Part shown: positions 1 through 5,238 of the stretch, piece by piece
How positions within the stretch are numbered: position 1 is the first letter of the stretch
Layout of the letters: each line of letters starts with the position of its first letter
Source: JBOHBN01 sp050698355
GTDB taxonomy: Bacteria; Actinomycetota; Actinomycetes; Streptosporangiales; WHST01
DNA length: 5,749 bases
Direction: 5' to 3'
NCBI GenBank assembly: GCA_050698355.1
Contig: JBOHBN010000401.1
Span: 1-5,749, forward strand
The notes under the pieces: generated by a model
What the model saw: the letters and a program-made list of their open reading frames with translations, nothing else
The model's database searches: none
What the model was told of the DNA's origin: nothing
Program-made: the position numbers and the translations under genes

Positions 1-16
1 TGTAGCCATGGCTACA
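1..16. promoter_or_regulatory. Perfect 16-base palindrome, probable operator
   Basis: TGTAGCCATGGCTACA reads identically on both strands, with two 8-base half-sites and no spacer. It sits at the window edge, so it may extend further left or belong to a gene outside the window. It lies about 43 bases upstream of the -35 box of the DUF4097-PadR operon. A perfect dyad of this length is typical of an operator for a homodimeric repressor. A hairpin is unlikely because there is no loop and no T-run follows. The protein that binds it is unknown. Confidence 0.5.
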
Positions 17-49
17 ACGAATCTTCATGATCACCCAGTACGACAGACG

Positions 50-105
50 CGATATATCTTGACTTCGACTGCGGGCGAGGCTACCGTCATCAGCAACACG
101 ATATA
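50..105 (+). promoter_or_regulatory. Paired CGATATA motifs flanking the promoter, candidate PadR operator
   Basis: CGATATA occurs at 50-56 and again at 99-105 in the same orientation. The first copy continues into the 8-base palindrome GATATATC (51-58). The first copy abuts the -35 box at 59-64, and the second lies just downstream of the expected transcription start (about 93-95). These AT-rich motifs stand out in very GC-rich DNA. Because the operon encodes a PadR-type repressor, autoregulation through these sites is a reasonable inference, but binding is not shown by the sequence alone. Confidence 0.4.
59..87 (+). promoter_or_regulatory. Promoter of the DUF4097-PadR operon (-35 TTGACT, -10 TACCGT)
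   Basis: TTGACT at 59-64 matches five of six bases of the housekeeping -35 consensus. It is followed after exactly 17 bases by TACCGT at 82-87, which fits the actinobacterial TANNNT -10 pattern. Transcription would start near 93-95, leaving a leader of about 36 bases that carries a strong ribosome binding site (GGGAGGT, 119-125). This is the best-formed -35/-10 promoter in the window. Confidence 0.6.
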
Positions 106-129
106 GCTCGTTTTCTGCGGGAGGTAGCG

Positions 130-1047
130 GTGGGAACTCAGGCATCGATCAAGTATCCGGAAACCCTGGGGTTCGACGCGGTGACGGACCTCAAGGTGCG
201 GCTGGTGCGCGGCCACGTCGACGTGGTCGGTACGGATGGGCCGCCCCGAGTGGAGGTGCACGAGATCGAGGGTGACCCGCTCGTGGTGACCGAGGAGGAC
301 GGCCGGCTGGAGGTCGGCTACGAGGACCTGGGGAGCGTGTTCGACTTCGAGAGCATGTCCGGCAAGGAGGCCCTGCAGGGGCTGGGCGAGGCGCTGCGCG
401 ACCTGCTGCACGAGGGCCGTACGGGCAGGGCGCAGGAATGGGTCGGGCGGTTCTCCTGGTTCGGCCGGCGGCGGCGCGCGGTCGTCTCGATCGCCGTGCC
501 ACGACAGTGCCCGGTGCGGGTCAACGTGGTGTCCGCCTCCGCGGTCGTGGCCGGGCTGGACAGCCAGGCGAAGGTGAAGAGCGTCTCCGGCGACATCACC
601 CTCGACGGGCTCTCCGGGGCCGTCGACGCGCACACCGTCTCGGGTGCGCTCGAGGCGCAGGGCCTCGCCGCGACGCTGAGCTTCGCGACCACTTCCGGGG
701 ATCTCACGGTCGTGGAGGCGACGAGCGAACGCATCGAGGGCCACACGGTGTCGGGCGACCTGACCGCCGACCTCGACCTCGCCGACAACGGAAAGGTCGG
801 GCTCGGCAGCGTCTCGGGTGACGTCACCGTACGCCTGGGCGAGAGCACCGGCGCGACGGTCCGTGCGTTCACCACGTCGGGCAACACCTCGTCCGGATTC
901 GACGGCCTGCACACGCAGCGGAGCCCGGGCAAGCGGTCGATCGAGGGCGTGCTCGGTGACGGACGCGGCCGGGTCGAGGTGAAGACCGTGTCCGGCGACG
1001 TTCACCTGCTACGGCGGCAGCGCGCGACGGGCAAGGCCACCGCATGA
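130..1047 (+). CDS. DUF4097-family beta-strand repeat protein
   Basis: This 305-residue protein is of the DUF4097 (putative adhesin-like) type. Its molecular function is unknown. From residue 149 it carries repeated [TS]-[VT]-S-G-[DN] motifs with Ser-Gly at 153, 171, 189, 208, 229, 250 and 288, spaced 18-21 residues apart, as in a stacked beta-solenoid. The N-terminal part (about 7-65) is also beta-rich. Residues about 69-117 form a helical insertion ending in an FGRRRR basic patch. No signal peptide, transmembrane helix or sorting signal is visible, so it is probably cytoplasmic despite the family's adhesin label. The GTG start is chosen because GGAGG (120-124) lies 5 bases upstream. Its stop overlaps the next gene's start (ATGA, 1044-1047), so it is translationally coupled to a PadR regulator. 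That pairing recurs in actinobacteria and suggests a sensor or effector role (inference). Confidence 0.88.
   Translation: MGTQASIKYPETLGFDAVTDLKVRLVRGHVDVVGTDGPPRVEVHEIEGDPLVVTEEDGRLEVGYEDLGSVFDFESMSGKEALQGLGEALRDLLHEGRTGRAQEWVGRFSWFGRRRRAVVSIAVPRQCPVRVNVVSASAVVAGLDSQAKVKSVSGDITLDGLSGAVDAHTVSGALEAQGLAATLSFATTSGDLTVVEATSERIEGHTVSGDLTADLDLADNGKVGLGSVSGDVTVRLGESTGATVRAFTTSGNTSSGFDGLHTQRSPGKRSIEGVLGDGRGRVEVKTVSGDVHLLRRQRATGKATA
574..999 (+). repeat. Tandem degenerate protein repeats (S-G-D motif) within the DUF4097 gene
   Basis: Residues 149-290 hold about eight units of 18-21 residues, each centred on a turn of the form T/S-V/T-S-G-D/N followed by a short hydrophobic strand. The gap between the sixth and the last clear motif is 38 residues, twice a unit, and a worn copy (RSIEG, around residue 270) falls in its middle. 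At DNA level the units are too diverged to be recent duplications, though the string GTSTCSGG-like (gtgtcgg, gtctccgg, gtctcggg) recurs. Confidence 0.7.
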
Positions 1048-1772
1048 TGAGGGCGCTGTTCGGCCACGGCAGACTGCGGCTGTACCTGCTGAAGCTGCTG
1101 GACGAGGAGCCGCGGCACGGCTACGACATCATCAAGCAGCTCGAGGACCGGTTCCTGGGCGTGTACGCGCCGTCGGCGGGGACGGTCTACCCGCGGCTGA
1201 GCCGCCTGGAGGAGGAGGGCCTCGTCTCGCACCAGGTGGCGGAGGGGCGCAAGGTGTACCAGCTCACCGACGCCGGACGGGAGGAGCTGGGGCGGCGCCA
1301 GGAGGAGCTGGCCGAGCTCGAGCGCGACATCGACCGGTCCGTACACGACCTCGCCGCGGAGGTGCGCGAGGACGTCCGGTCGTCGGTCAGGCAGATCCGC
1401 GAGGAGCTGAAGACCGCCGCCCGGCAGACCCGCGAGAACCGATCCCGGCGCCAGTACGACGACGAGGATGCGCACGGCGCGCAGTGGCCGGGCATGGCCG
1501 ACGTGCCCGGTTGGGACGACGCGATGCGCCAGGTCCAGGACGCGGTGCGGCAGGCCACGGAGGCCGTACGCGGCAGCGGCCGGGAATGGCTGGGCGACGG
1601 CGCCGGTGCGCACCGGCTCAGCAAGGGGGTCCTGGGCGGCGTCGAGCAGCTACGCGCGGAGATACGCACGGCCGTGAAGTCCGGCGTGGACGAGGAGGCG
1701 CTGCGCGAGCTGCAGGCCACCGTCGACCTGGCACGAGGACAGGTCCGGGACCTGGTCGCGCGCTCGCGTTGA
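1044..1772 (+). CDS. PadR-family transcriptional regulator with long helical C-terminus
   Basis: This 242-residue protein is a DNA-binding repressor of the PadR family. The N-terminal winged helix-turn-helix spans about residues 8-82. It includes the family hallmark HGYDI (25-29), the recognition-helix segment with SAGTVYPRLSRLEEEGL (44-60) and the wing with KVYQLTDAGREEL (70-82). Residues 84-130 are strongly charged and helical (many E/R heptads). A further acidic and amphipathic helical region runs to the end, so the tail is much longer than the minimal PadR (about 110 residues) and is likely used for dimerisation or sensing. The start overlaps the DUF4097 stop (ATGA). A second ATG follows at 1047, so the exact first residue is uncertain by one. 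A weak AAGG (1033-1036) precedes it. It probably represses its own operon through the promoter at 59-87 (inference). Confidence 0.92.
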   Translation: MMRALFGHGRLRLYLLKLLDEEPRHGYDIIKQLEDRFLGVYAPSAGTVYPRLSRLEEEGLVSHQVAEGRKVYQLTDAGREELGRRQEELAELERDIDRSVHDLAAEVREDVRSSVRQIREELKTAARQTRENRSRRQYDDEDAHGAQWPGMADVPGWDDAMRQVQDAVRQATEAVRGSGREWLGDGAGAHRLSKGVLGGVEQLRAEIRTAVKSGVDEEALRELQATVDLARGQVRDLVARSR

Positions 1773-1799
1773 CGAGGCCCGGCACCAGCTGCCGTCGTC
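1771..1799. terminator. Weak interrupted hairpin between convergent genes
   Basis: GACGA (1771-1775) can pair with TCGTC (1795-1799), and GGCA (1781-1784) with TGCC (1790-1793), around a 5-base loop. The two stems are separated by an asymmetric internal loop. The element spans the 25 bases between the PadR stop and the stop of the convergent transporter gene. No T-run follows on either strand, so it is at best a poor bidirectional terminator. Confidence 0.2.
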
Positions 1800-3123
1800 A
1801 CTTCGCGGCGGGGGTTTCTACGTACGCGTAGCGGTGGCGGCGCAGCGCGAGGCTCGCGGTCAGCGCACCGACAAGGCTGACCAGGCCGATCAGCGCGAGC
1901 AACCCCGCGATACTCCACGACGCCTGGCCCGAGGCCCGAAACACCGCGGCGGCGATGAGCGGGACGAAGCCGCTGACCACGCCGGACAGGTTGTACGAGA
2001 GGGCAACCGCGCTGTAGCGGGTCTCGTCGGGGAACATCTCCGACAGCATCGGACCCATCGGCGCGTACGGGATCGACAGCGCGCCCACACCGATCGCGAC
2101 GCCGATGATGACGAGTGCCGGCACCTTCGTGTCGATCAGCGCGAAGACCGGGAACGCGACCAGCAGCGACACCAACGAGCCGATGGCGCAGACCCTCCAG
2201 TGGGTGATGCGGTCAGCGAGCCGGCCGAAGAACGCGAGCACGCACATCTCCACACCGGCCGCGACGAGGGTGGCGTCGAGCATCAGCGACCTCGACAACC
2301 CCAGCGTGTTGTGGCCGTAACTGATCACGTAGGTCGTCATCAGGTAGAACCCGCCGACGACGATGAGCGGCGCGCCGATGCCGACGAGCATCCGCAGCGG
2401 CACCGTACGCAGGGCGGTCGCCACAGGCACCCGCTGCTGCCTGTTCTCCGCCAGCACACGCTGGAACAGGGGGGATTCCTCGACCCGTAGCCGCAGGTAG
2501 AGACCGACGGCGAGCAGGAGGAACGCGGCGAGGAACGGCAACCGCCAGCCCCACGCCAGTAGCTGGTCATCCGGGAGCAGCACCACGAGCGCGAGCGCAC
2601 CGCTGGACAGCAGCGTTCCGACAGGAGAACCCTGTTGCACGAGCGAGGCGAAGACATTGCGCCGGCGTACAGGGGCGTGCTCGATGGTCAGCAGCATGGC
2701 GCCGCTCCACTCGCCGCCGACGGAGAACCCCTGGAGAAACCGCAGCGCCGTCAACAGGATCGGGGCCGCCACGCCAATGCTCTGGTACGTGGGCAGCAGC
2801 CCGATACCTCCGGTACACACGCCCATCAGGACCACGGTGGCGATGAGGGTGCGCTTGCGCCCGTACCGATCGCCGAAGTGGCCGAAGAAGGCGGCGCCGA
2901 TGGGCCTGGCGCAGAACCCGACGGCGAACGTGGTGAAGGCCGCGATGACCCCGATGGCCGGGTCCAGCGAGGGAAAGAACAGCTTGTCGAAGACGAGCGC
3001 CGACGCCGAGCCGTACAGGAAGTAGTCGTACCACTCGAGCGCGGTCCCGACGAACGACGCGGCCGCGATCTTGCCGACCTCGCGCTGGACCGATCCACCC
3101 GTTGCAGACGTGGCGTGTTCCAT
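1798..3123 (-). CDS. MFS transporter, metabolite:H+ symporter (MHS) type
   Basis: This 441-residue inner-membrane carrier has about 12 predicted hydrophobic helices, the usual length for the family. MHS-type signatures are clear. GTALEWYDYFLYG (26-38) lies in the first helix. The MFS loop 2-3 motif GHFGDRYGRKR spans 81-91, RFLQGFSVGGEWSG 128-141, and a second copy of the loop motif, FGRLADR, 299-305. Conserved SEMFPDETRYSAVALSYN spans 361-378. Relatives carry mono- and dicarboxylates, shikimate, alpha-ketoglutarate, or proline/betaine by proton symport; the substrate here cannot be told. The ATG at 3123 is chosen because GGGAGGT (3135-3129, minus strand) lies 5 bases before it and homology begins just after it. 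The reading frame stays open further upstream, but only in arginine/serine-rich shadow sequence of the next gene. It lies 40 bases behind the oxidoreductase gene and is probably co-transcribed with it. Confidence 0.92.
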   Translation of the reverse strand: MEHATSATGGSVQREVGKIAAASFVGTALEWYDYFLYGSASALVFDKLFFPSLDPAIGVIAAFTTFAVGFCARPIGAAFFGHFGDRYGRKRTLIATVVLMGVCTGGIGLLPTYQSIGVAAPILLTALRFLQGFSVGGEWSGAMLLTIEHAPVRRRNVFASLVQQGSPVGTLLSSGALALVVLLPDDQLLAWGWRLPFLAAFLLLAVGLYLRLRVEESPLFQRVLAENRQQRVPVATALRTVPLRMLVGIGAPLIVVGGFYLMTTYVISYGHNTLGLSRSLMLDATLVAAGVEMCVLAFFGRLADRITHWRVCAIGSLVSLLVAFPVFALIDTKVPALVIIGVAIGVGALSIPYAPMGPMLSEMFPDETRYSAVALSYNLSGVVSGFVPLIAAAVFRASGQASWSIAGLLALIGLVSLVGALTASLALRRHRYAYVETPAAK

Positions 3124-3128
3124 CAGCG

Positions 3129-3135
3129 ACCTCCC
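3129..3135 (-). promoter_or_regulatory. Ribosome binding site fixing the transporter start
   Basis: On the minus strand this reads GGGAGGT, ending 5 bases before the ATG at 3123. It decides between that ATG and a reading frame that is open for another 138 codons upstream. It lies in the 40-base gap after the oxidoreductase stop, where no separate promoter is evident. Confidence 0.75.
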
Positions 3136-3163
3136 ACGGTCGAGGCTGCGCGTCCCGGCACGC

Positions 3164-4132
3164 TCAGTCGAGGGTGAAGACGACCTTGCCGAAGACGTCG
3201 CCGCCGGCAAGGGCGGCGAACCCGTCACGGGCGTCGCGCAACGGCAGCACCCGGTCGATGGTGGGGCGTACGCCGGAGACGTCGAGGAAGGAGAGGAGGC
3301 CGCGTAACTCGTCGCGGCTGCCCATGGTCGAGCCGATGACCGACAGCTGCTGGAAGAAGACCCGCTGCAGCTCCGCGGACGGGTTCGGCCCGCTCGTCGA
3401 CCCGGCGACGACGATCCGCCCGCCGGGACGCAGGCACCGAAGCGAGTGACCCCAGGTTGCCTCGCCGACCGTCTCGAGCACCGCGTCGACGCGCGCGGGG
3501 AGCCGCGCGCCCGACTCGAACGCCTCGTGCGCGCCAAGGTCCAGCGCGCGCTCCCGCTTGCCGGCGTCGCGGCTCGTCACCCACACCCGCAGGCCCGCCG
3601 CCCGGCCGAGCGCGATGAGAGCGGTGGCGACCCCACCGCCCGCACCCTGGACGAGCACGGTGCCGCCGGGCCGTACACCGGAGTTCGCGAACAGCATCCG
3701 GTACGCGGTCAACCACGCGGTCGGCAGGCACGCCGCCTCCTCGAAGGAGAGCGTTGCCGGCTTGGCCAGCAGGTTGCGCCGCGGCACGGCGACCTGCTCG
3801 GCGAACGTCCCGTCGTAACGCTCGGAGAGCAGCGACCGCCTCGGGTCGAGCGTCTCGTCGCCGAGCCAGTCCTCGCCGCAGATGACCGAGTGGACGACGA
3901 CCTCGTTGCCGTCCGCGTCGATCCCCGAGGCGTCGCAGCCGAGCACGCGCGGCAGCTCCTCGGTGGAGAGCCCCACTCCGCGCAGGGACCACAGGTCGTG
4001 CTGGTTGAGCGCGGCGGCGCGTACGCCCACCGTCGTCCACCCAGCCGGGGCCTCCGGCGCGTCCCTCTCGCCGCACTCCAACCCGGCGAGCGGGTTTGCC
4101 TCGTCGAACCGCATTGCGCTGACCGCGAACAT
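3164..4132 (-). CDS. MDR-superfamily NAD(P)-dependent oxidoreductase (zinc-independent type)
   Basis: This 322-residue medium-chain dehydrogenase/reductase is of the alcohol dehydrogenase/quinone oxidoreductase class. The N-terminal GroES-like catalytic domain spans about 1-125 (ALNQHDLWSLRGVGL at 41-55, RVLGCDASG at 62-70). The Rossmann domain spans about 130-265, with the nucleotide-binding loop VQGAGGGVA (161-169). The C-terminal segment returns to the catalytic domain. The zinc signature (GHE with a catalytic Cys) and the four-Cys structural zinc lobe are absent, so it is probably zinc-independent, like quinone reductases. Ser187-Arg188 after the second Rossmann strand suggests NADPH preference (inference). 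Automatic labels may call it a zinc-binding dehydrogenase. The ATG at 4132 is chosen because family homology begins at MFA and a TAGGCT -10 box lies exactly 7 bases upstream. A GTG at 4153 in the same frame is the alternative. It leads a probable operon with the transporter. Confidence 0.88.
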   Translation of the reverse strand: MFAVSAMRFDEANPLAGLECGERDAPEAPAGWTTVGVRAAALNQHDLWSLRGVGLSTEELPRVLGCDASGIDADGNEVVVHSVICGEDWLGDETLDPRRSLLSERYDGTFAEQVAVPRRNLLAKPATLSFEEAACLPTAWLTAYRMLFANSGVRPGGTVLVQGAGGGVATALIALGRAAGLRVWVTSRDAGKRERALDLGAHEAFESGARLPARVDAVLETVGEATWGHSLRCLRPGGRIVVAGSTSGPNPSAELQRVFFQQLSVIGSTMGSRDELRGLLSFLDVSGVRPTIDRVLPLRDARDGFAALAGGDVFGKVVFTLD

Positions 4133-4139
4133 GATCCGG

Positions 4140-4147
4140 AGCCTAGC
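4140..4147 (-). promoter_or_regulatory. Extended -10 promoter (TGC-TAGGCT), leaderless oxidoreductase mRNA
   Basis: On the minus strand TAGGCT (4145-4140) fits the actinobacterial TANNNT -10 box and is preceded by TG plus one base, as in extended -10 promoters. Seven bases separate it from the ATG at 4132, so transcription would start at or next to the A of the start codon and give a leaderless message. I see no convincing -35 box. Confidence 0.5.
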
Positions 4148-4169
4148 AATCACCTCCCGCCGCGGGACG

Positions 4170-4175
4170 TACCGT
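4170..4175 (+). promoter_or_regulatory. -10 box TACCGT, leaderless CGNR-gene mRNA
   Basis: TACCGT fits TANNNT and lies exactly 7 bases before the GTG at 4183. This is the arrangement of leaderless actinobacterial transcripts, and no purine-rich ribosome binding site is present between it and the start. The same hexamer serves as -10 in the promoter at 59-87. No clear -35 box is seen. Confidence 0.5.
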
Positions 4176-4182
4176 TGAGCGG

Positions 4183-4728
4183 GTGGACCTCTCCTCGTAC
4201 GCGGAGCTGGCCGTCACGCTGATCAACACCGACGACCGGAGCCGGCCCGACGGCGACCAGCTGACCGATCTGGCCCAGCTACGCGGCTTCTTCGCCGACC
4301 GGCCGCGCTCGCGCGCGACCTGCACAAAGGCGGACCTGCAGCAGGCGCGCCAGGTCCGCGACCGGCTGCGGGACGTCTTCGAGACAGTACATGCAGGTGA
4401 CGTGCCGCTCGCCGTGAAACGCCTCAACGCCTTGCTCGACGAGTACCCGGTGCGGCCGGTGGTGACCGACCACGACGACGCCCGCTGGCACCTGCACCTG
4501 CGCGAAGTCGGGTCGGCGACCGAGCGCTACGTCGCCCGCGCGGTGATGGGCATCGCGATGCTCGTCACCGAGCTGTCGCCCGACCGGCTGGGGATCTGCC
4601 AGGCGGCGCCGTGCCGGAACGCGTTCCTCGACACCTCGACGAACCGCTCCCGCCGCTACTGCTCGGAACGCTGCGCGACCCGCGCCAACGTCGCCGCGTA
4701 CCGCGCCCGCCGCAAGGAGCAAGCCTGA
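4183..4728 (+). CDS. ABATE/CGNR zinc-finger protein
   Basis: This 181-residue protein is of the CGNR zinc-finger family, thought to be DNA-binding regulators with a ligand-sensing N-terminal ABATE domain. Their targets are largely unknown. Residues about 1-130 form the mostly helical ABATE region (SYAELAVTLINT at 5-16, the DL-rich helices at 50-90, WHLHL at 102-106). The C-terminal zinc finger spans about 134-178, with likely ligands Cys139 and Cys144 (ICQAAPC) and Cys160 and Cys164 (RYCSERC). It is followed by the basic helix ATRANVAAYRARRK. The eponymous CGNR tetrapeptide is CATR here, a common variant. The GTG at 4183 is chosen from the family's usual start and the -10 box 7 bases upstream. 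The gene is divergent from the oxidoreductase gene and could control it (inference from layout only). Confidence 0.9.
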   Translation: MDLSSYAELAVTLINTDDRSRPDGDQLTDLAQLRGFFADRPRSRATCTKADLQQARQVRDRLRDVFETVHAGDVPLAVKRLNALLDEYPVRPVVTDHDDARWHLHLREVGSATERYVARAVMGIAMLVTELSPDRLGICQAAPCRNAFLDTSTNRSRRYCSERCATRANVAAYRARRKEQA

Positions 4729-4749
4729 CGACGACCTGAGACCGTCGAA

Positions 4750-4800
4750 CCGTACGGGCGCTCACCGACACACGGGTACGCCCGACAACCGGTCGGACCG
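4750..4800. repeat. Cluster of short inverted repeats upstream of the anti-sigma gene
   Basis: Several dyads crowd this 50-base stretch of the 4729-4830 gap. CCGTACGG (4750-4757) is a perfect palindrome. CGGGCG (4755-4760) pairs with CGCCCG (4779-4784) across an 18-base loop. CCGAC (4782-4786) pairs with GTCGG (4792-4796). CGGTC-G-GACCG (4790-4800) is an odd palindrome. They overlap, so they cannot all form at once. They could end transcription of the CGNR gene (no T-run, though) or serve as operator for the anti-sigma/sigma operon. Confidence 0.35.
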
Positions 4801-4812
4801 CCTGAGTAGGGT
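4774..4812 (+). promoter_or_regulatory. Candidate promoters of the anti-sigma/sigma operon
   Basis: Two weak possibilities exist. GGGTAC at 4774-4779 resembles the GGGTA -10 element used by the SigB/SigF group itself, which would mean autoregulation, but no GTTT-like -35 is found at the right distance. TAGGGT at 4807-4812 fits TANNNT. Its best -35 is CCGACA (4782-4787, four of six matches), at a long 19-base spacing, and it would give a leader of about 12 bases. Confidence 0.3.
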
Positions 4813-4820
4813 CCAGTGTC

Positions 4821-4826
4821 GGAGGT
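4821..4826 (+). promoter_or_regulatory. Ribosome binding site deciding the anti-sigma start
   Basis: GGAGGT lies 4 bases before the ATG at 4831 (5 from the GGAGG core), which makes that ATG the better start. The in-frame GTG at 4816 would add only five residues and has no good ribosome binding site. Confidence 0.75.
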
Positions 4827-4830
4827 GGAT

Positions 4831-5238
4831 ATGCCCACAAAGCCAGCAGACCCCCGCGGGGGTGGCGAGGCGGCGCTTGTCATGTCGCTGCCCGCGAACA
4901 CCGCCTATGTCTCGGTGGCGCGCGCGGCCGCCGCCGGGCTCGCCTCGATGCTGGACTGGACCCTGGACGAGCTCGACGACCTGCGCATCGCCGTCGACGA
5001 GGCGAGCGGCATGCTCCTGCGTGCTGGCGCCTCGGATGGTTTGCACCTGGAGTGCCGACGCGACGGCGACCACGGCCTCGCCGTGTCGCTGGGAGCGAGC
5101 ACCGGCGAGGCGCCGCTGCCCGCGGACTCGTTCGGCTGGACCGTCCTGCGCGCGGTCAGCGACGACGCGCAGGTCCACACCGATGGCGCGACCACATCAA
5201 TCACCGTTCACAAGACCGGCCACTCGGAGCAGAGGTGA
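4831..5238 (+). CDS. RsbW/UsfX-type anti-sigma factor (HATPase_c_2)
   Basis: This 135-residue GHKL-fold protein is of the RsbW/UsfX class. These proteins bind a SigB/SigF-type sigma factor and keep it off RNA polymerase, and act as serine kinases on an anti-anti-sigma partner. The helix TLDELDDLRIAVDEASGMLLRAG (within 44-66) corresponds to the N-box helix. It resembles the ADLRLAVDEVCTRLI segment I recall from mycobacterial UsfX, and the FGWTVLRAVSDDAQV stretch (101-115) also matches that group. As in UsfX-like proteins, the classical N-box Asn is missing and no DxGxG box is evident, so ATP binding or kinase activity may be reduced (inference). No membrane segment is seen. Its stop overlaps the sigma gene's start (GTGA, 5235-5238), which couples translation of inhibitor and target. 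Confidence 0.88.
   Translation: MPTKPADPRGGGEAALVMSLPANTAYVSVARAAAAGLASMLDWTLDELDDLRIAVDEASGMLLRAGASDGLHLECRRDGDHGLAVSLGASTGEAPLPADSFGWTVLRAVSDDAQVHTDGATTSITVHKTGHSEQR

Noticed and set aside
27..62. Eleven-residue open frame upstream of the first gene
   Set aside because: No ribosome binding site, it lies before the predicted transcription start, and it has no attenuator-like codon run.
31..1005. Long minus-strand open frame (324 codons) opposite the DUF4097 gene
   Set aside because: The translation is an His/Arg/Pro-rich low-complexity shadow with no recognisable domain. The plus-strand frame has a ribosome binding site, a promoter and family motifs.
1834..2490. Plus-strand open frame (218 codons) antisense to the transporter
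   Set aside because: Its composition (Arg, Asp, Gln, His repeats) is what results from reading the opposite strand of a GC-rich membrane protein gene. It has no ribosome binding site and no family match.
3124..3537. N-terminal extension of the transporter frame to 579 residues
   Set aside because: The extra 138 residues are Ser/Arg/Pro-rich, lie antisense-frame within the oxidoreductase gene, and precede a well-placed ribosome binding site and the true family start at 3123.
3446..4222. Plus-strand open frame (258 codons) opposite the oxidoreductase
   Set aside because: Shadow composition, and it overlaps the entire start of the well-supported oxidoreductase and the divergent promoter region.
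4729..4784. Rho-independent terminator after the CGNR gene (CGACG...CGTCG at 4729-4747 or CGGGCG...CGCCCG at 4755-4784)
   Set aside because: The stems are short (5-6 bases) with large loops and no T-run, so they are listed only as dyads, not as a terminator.
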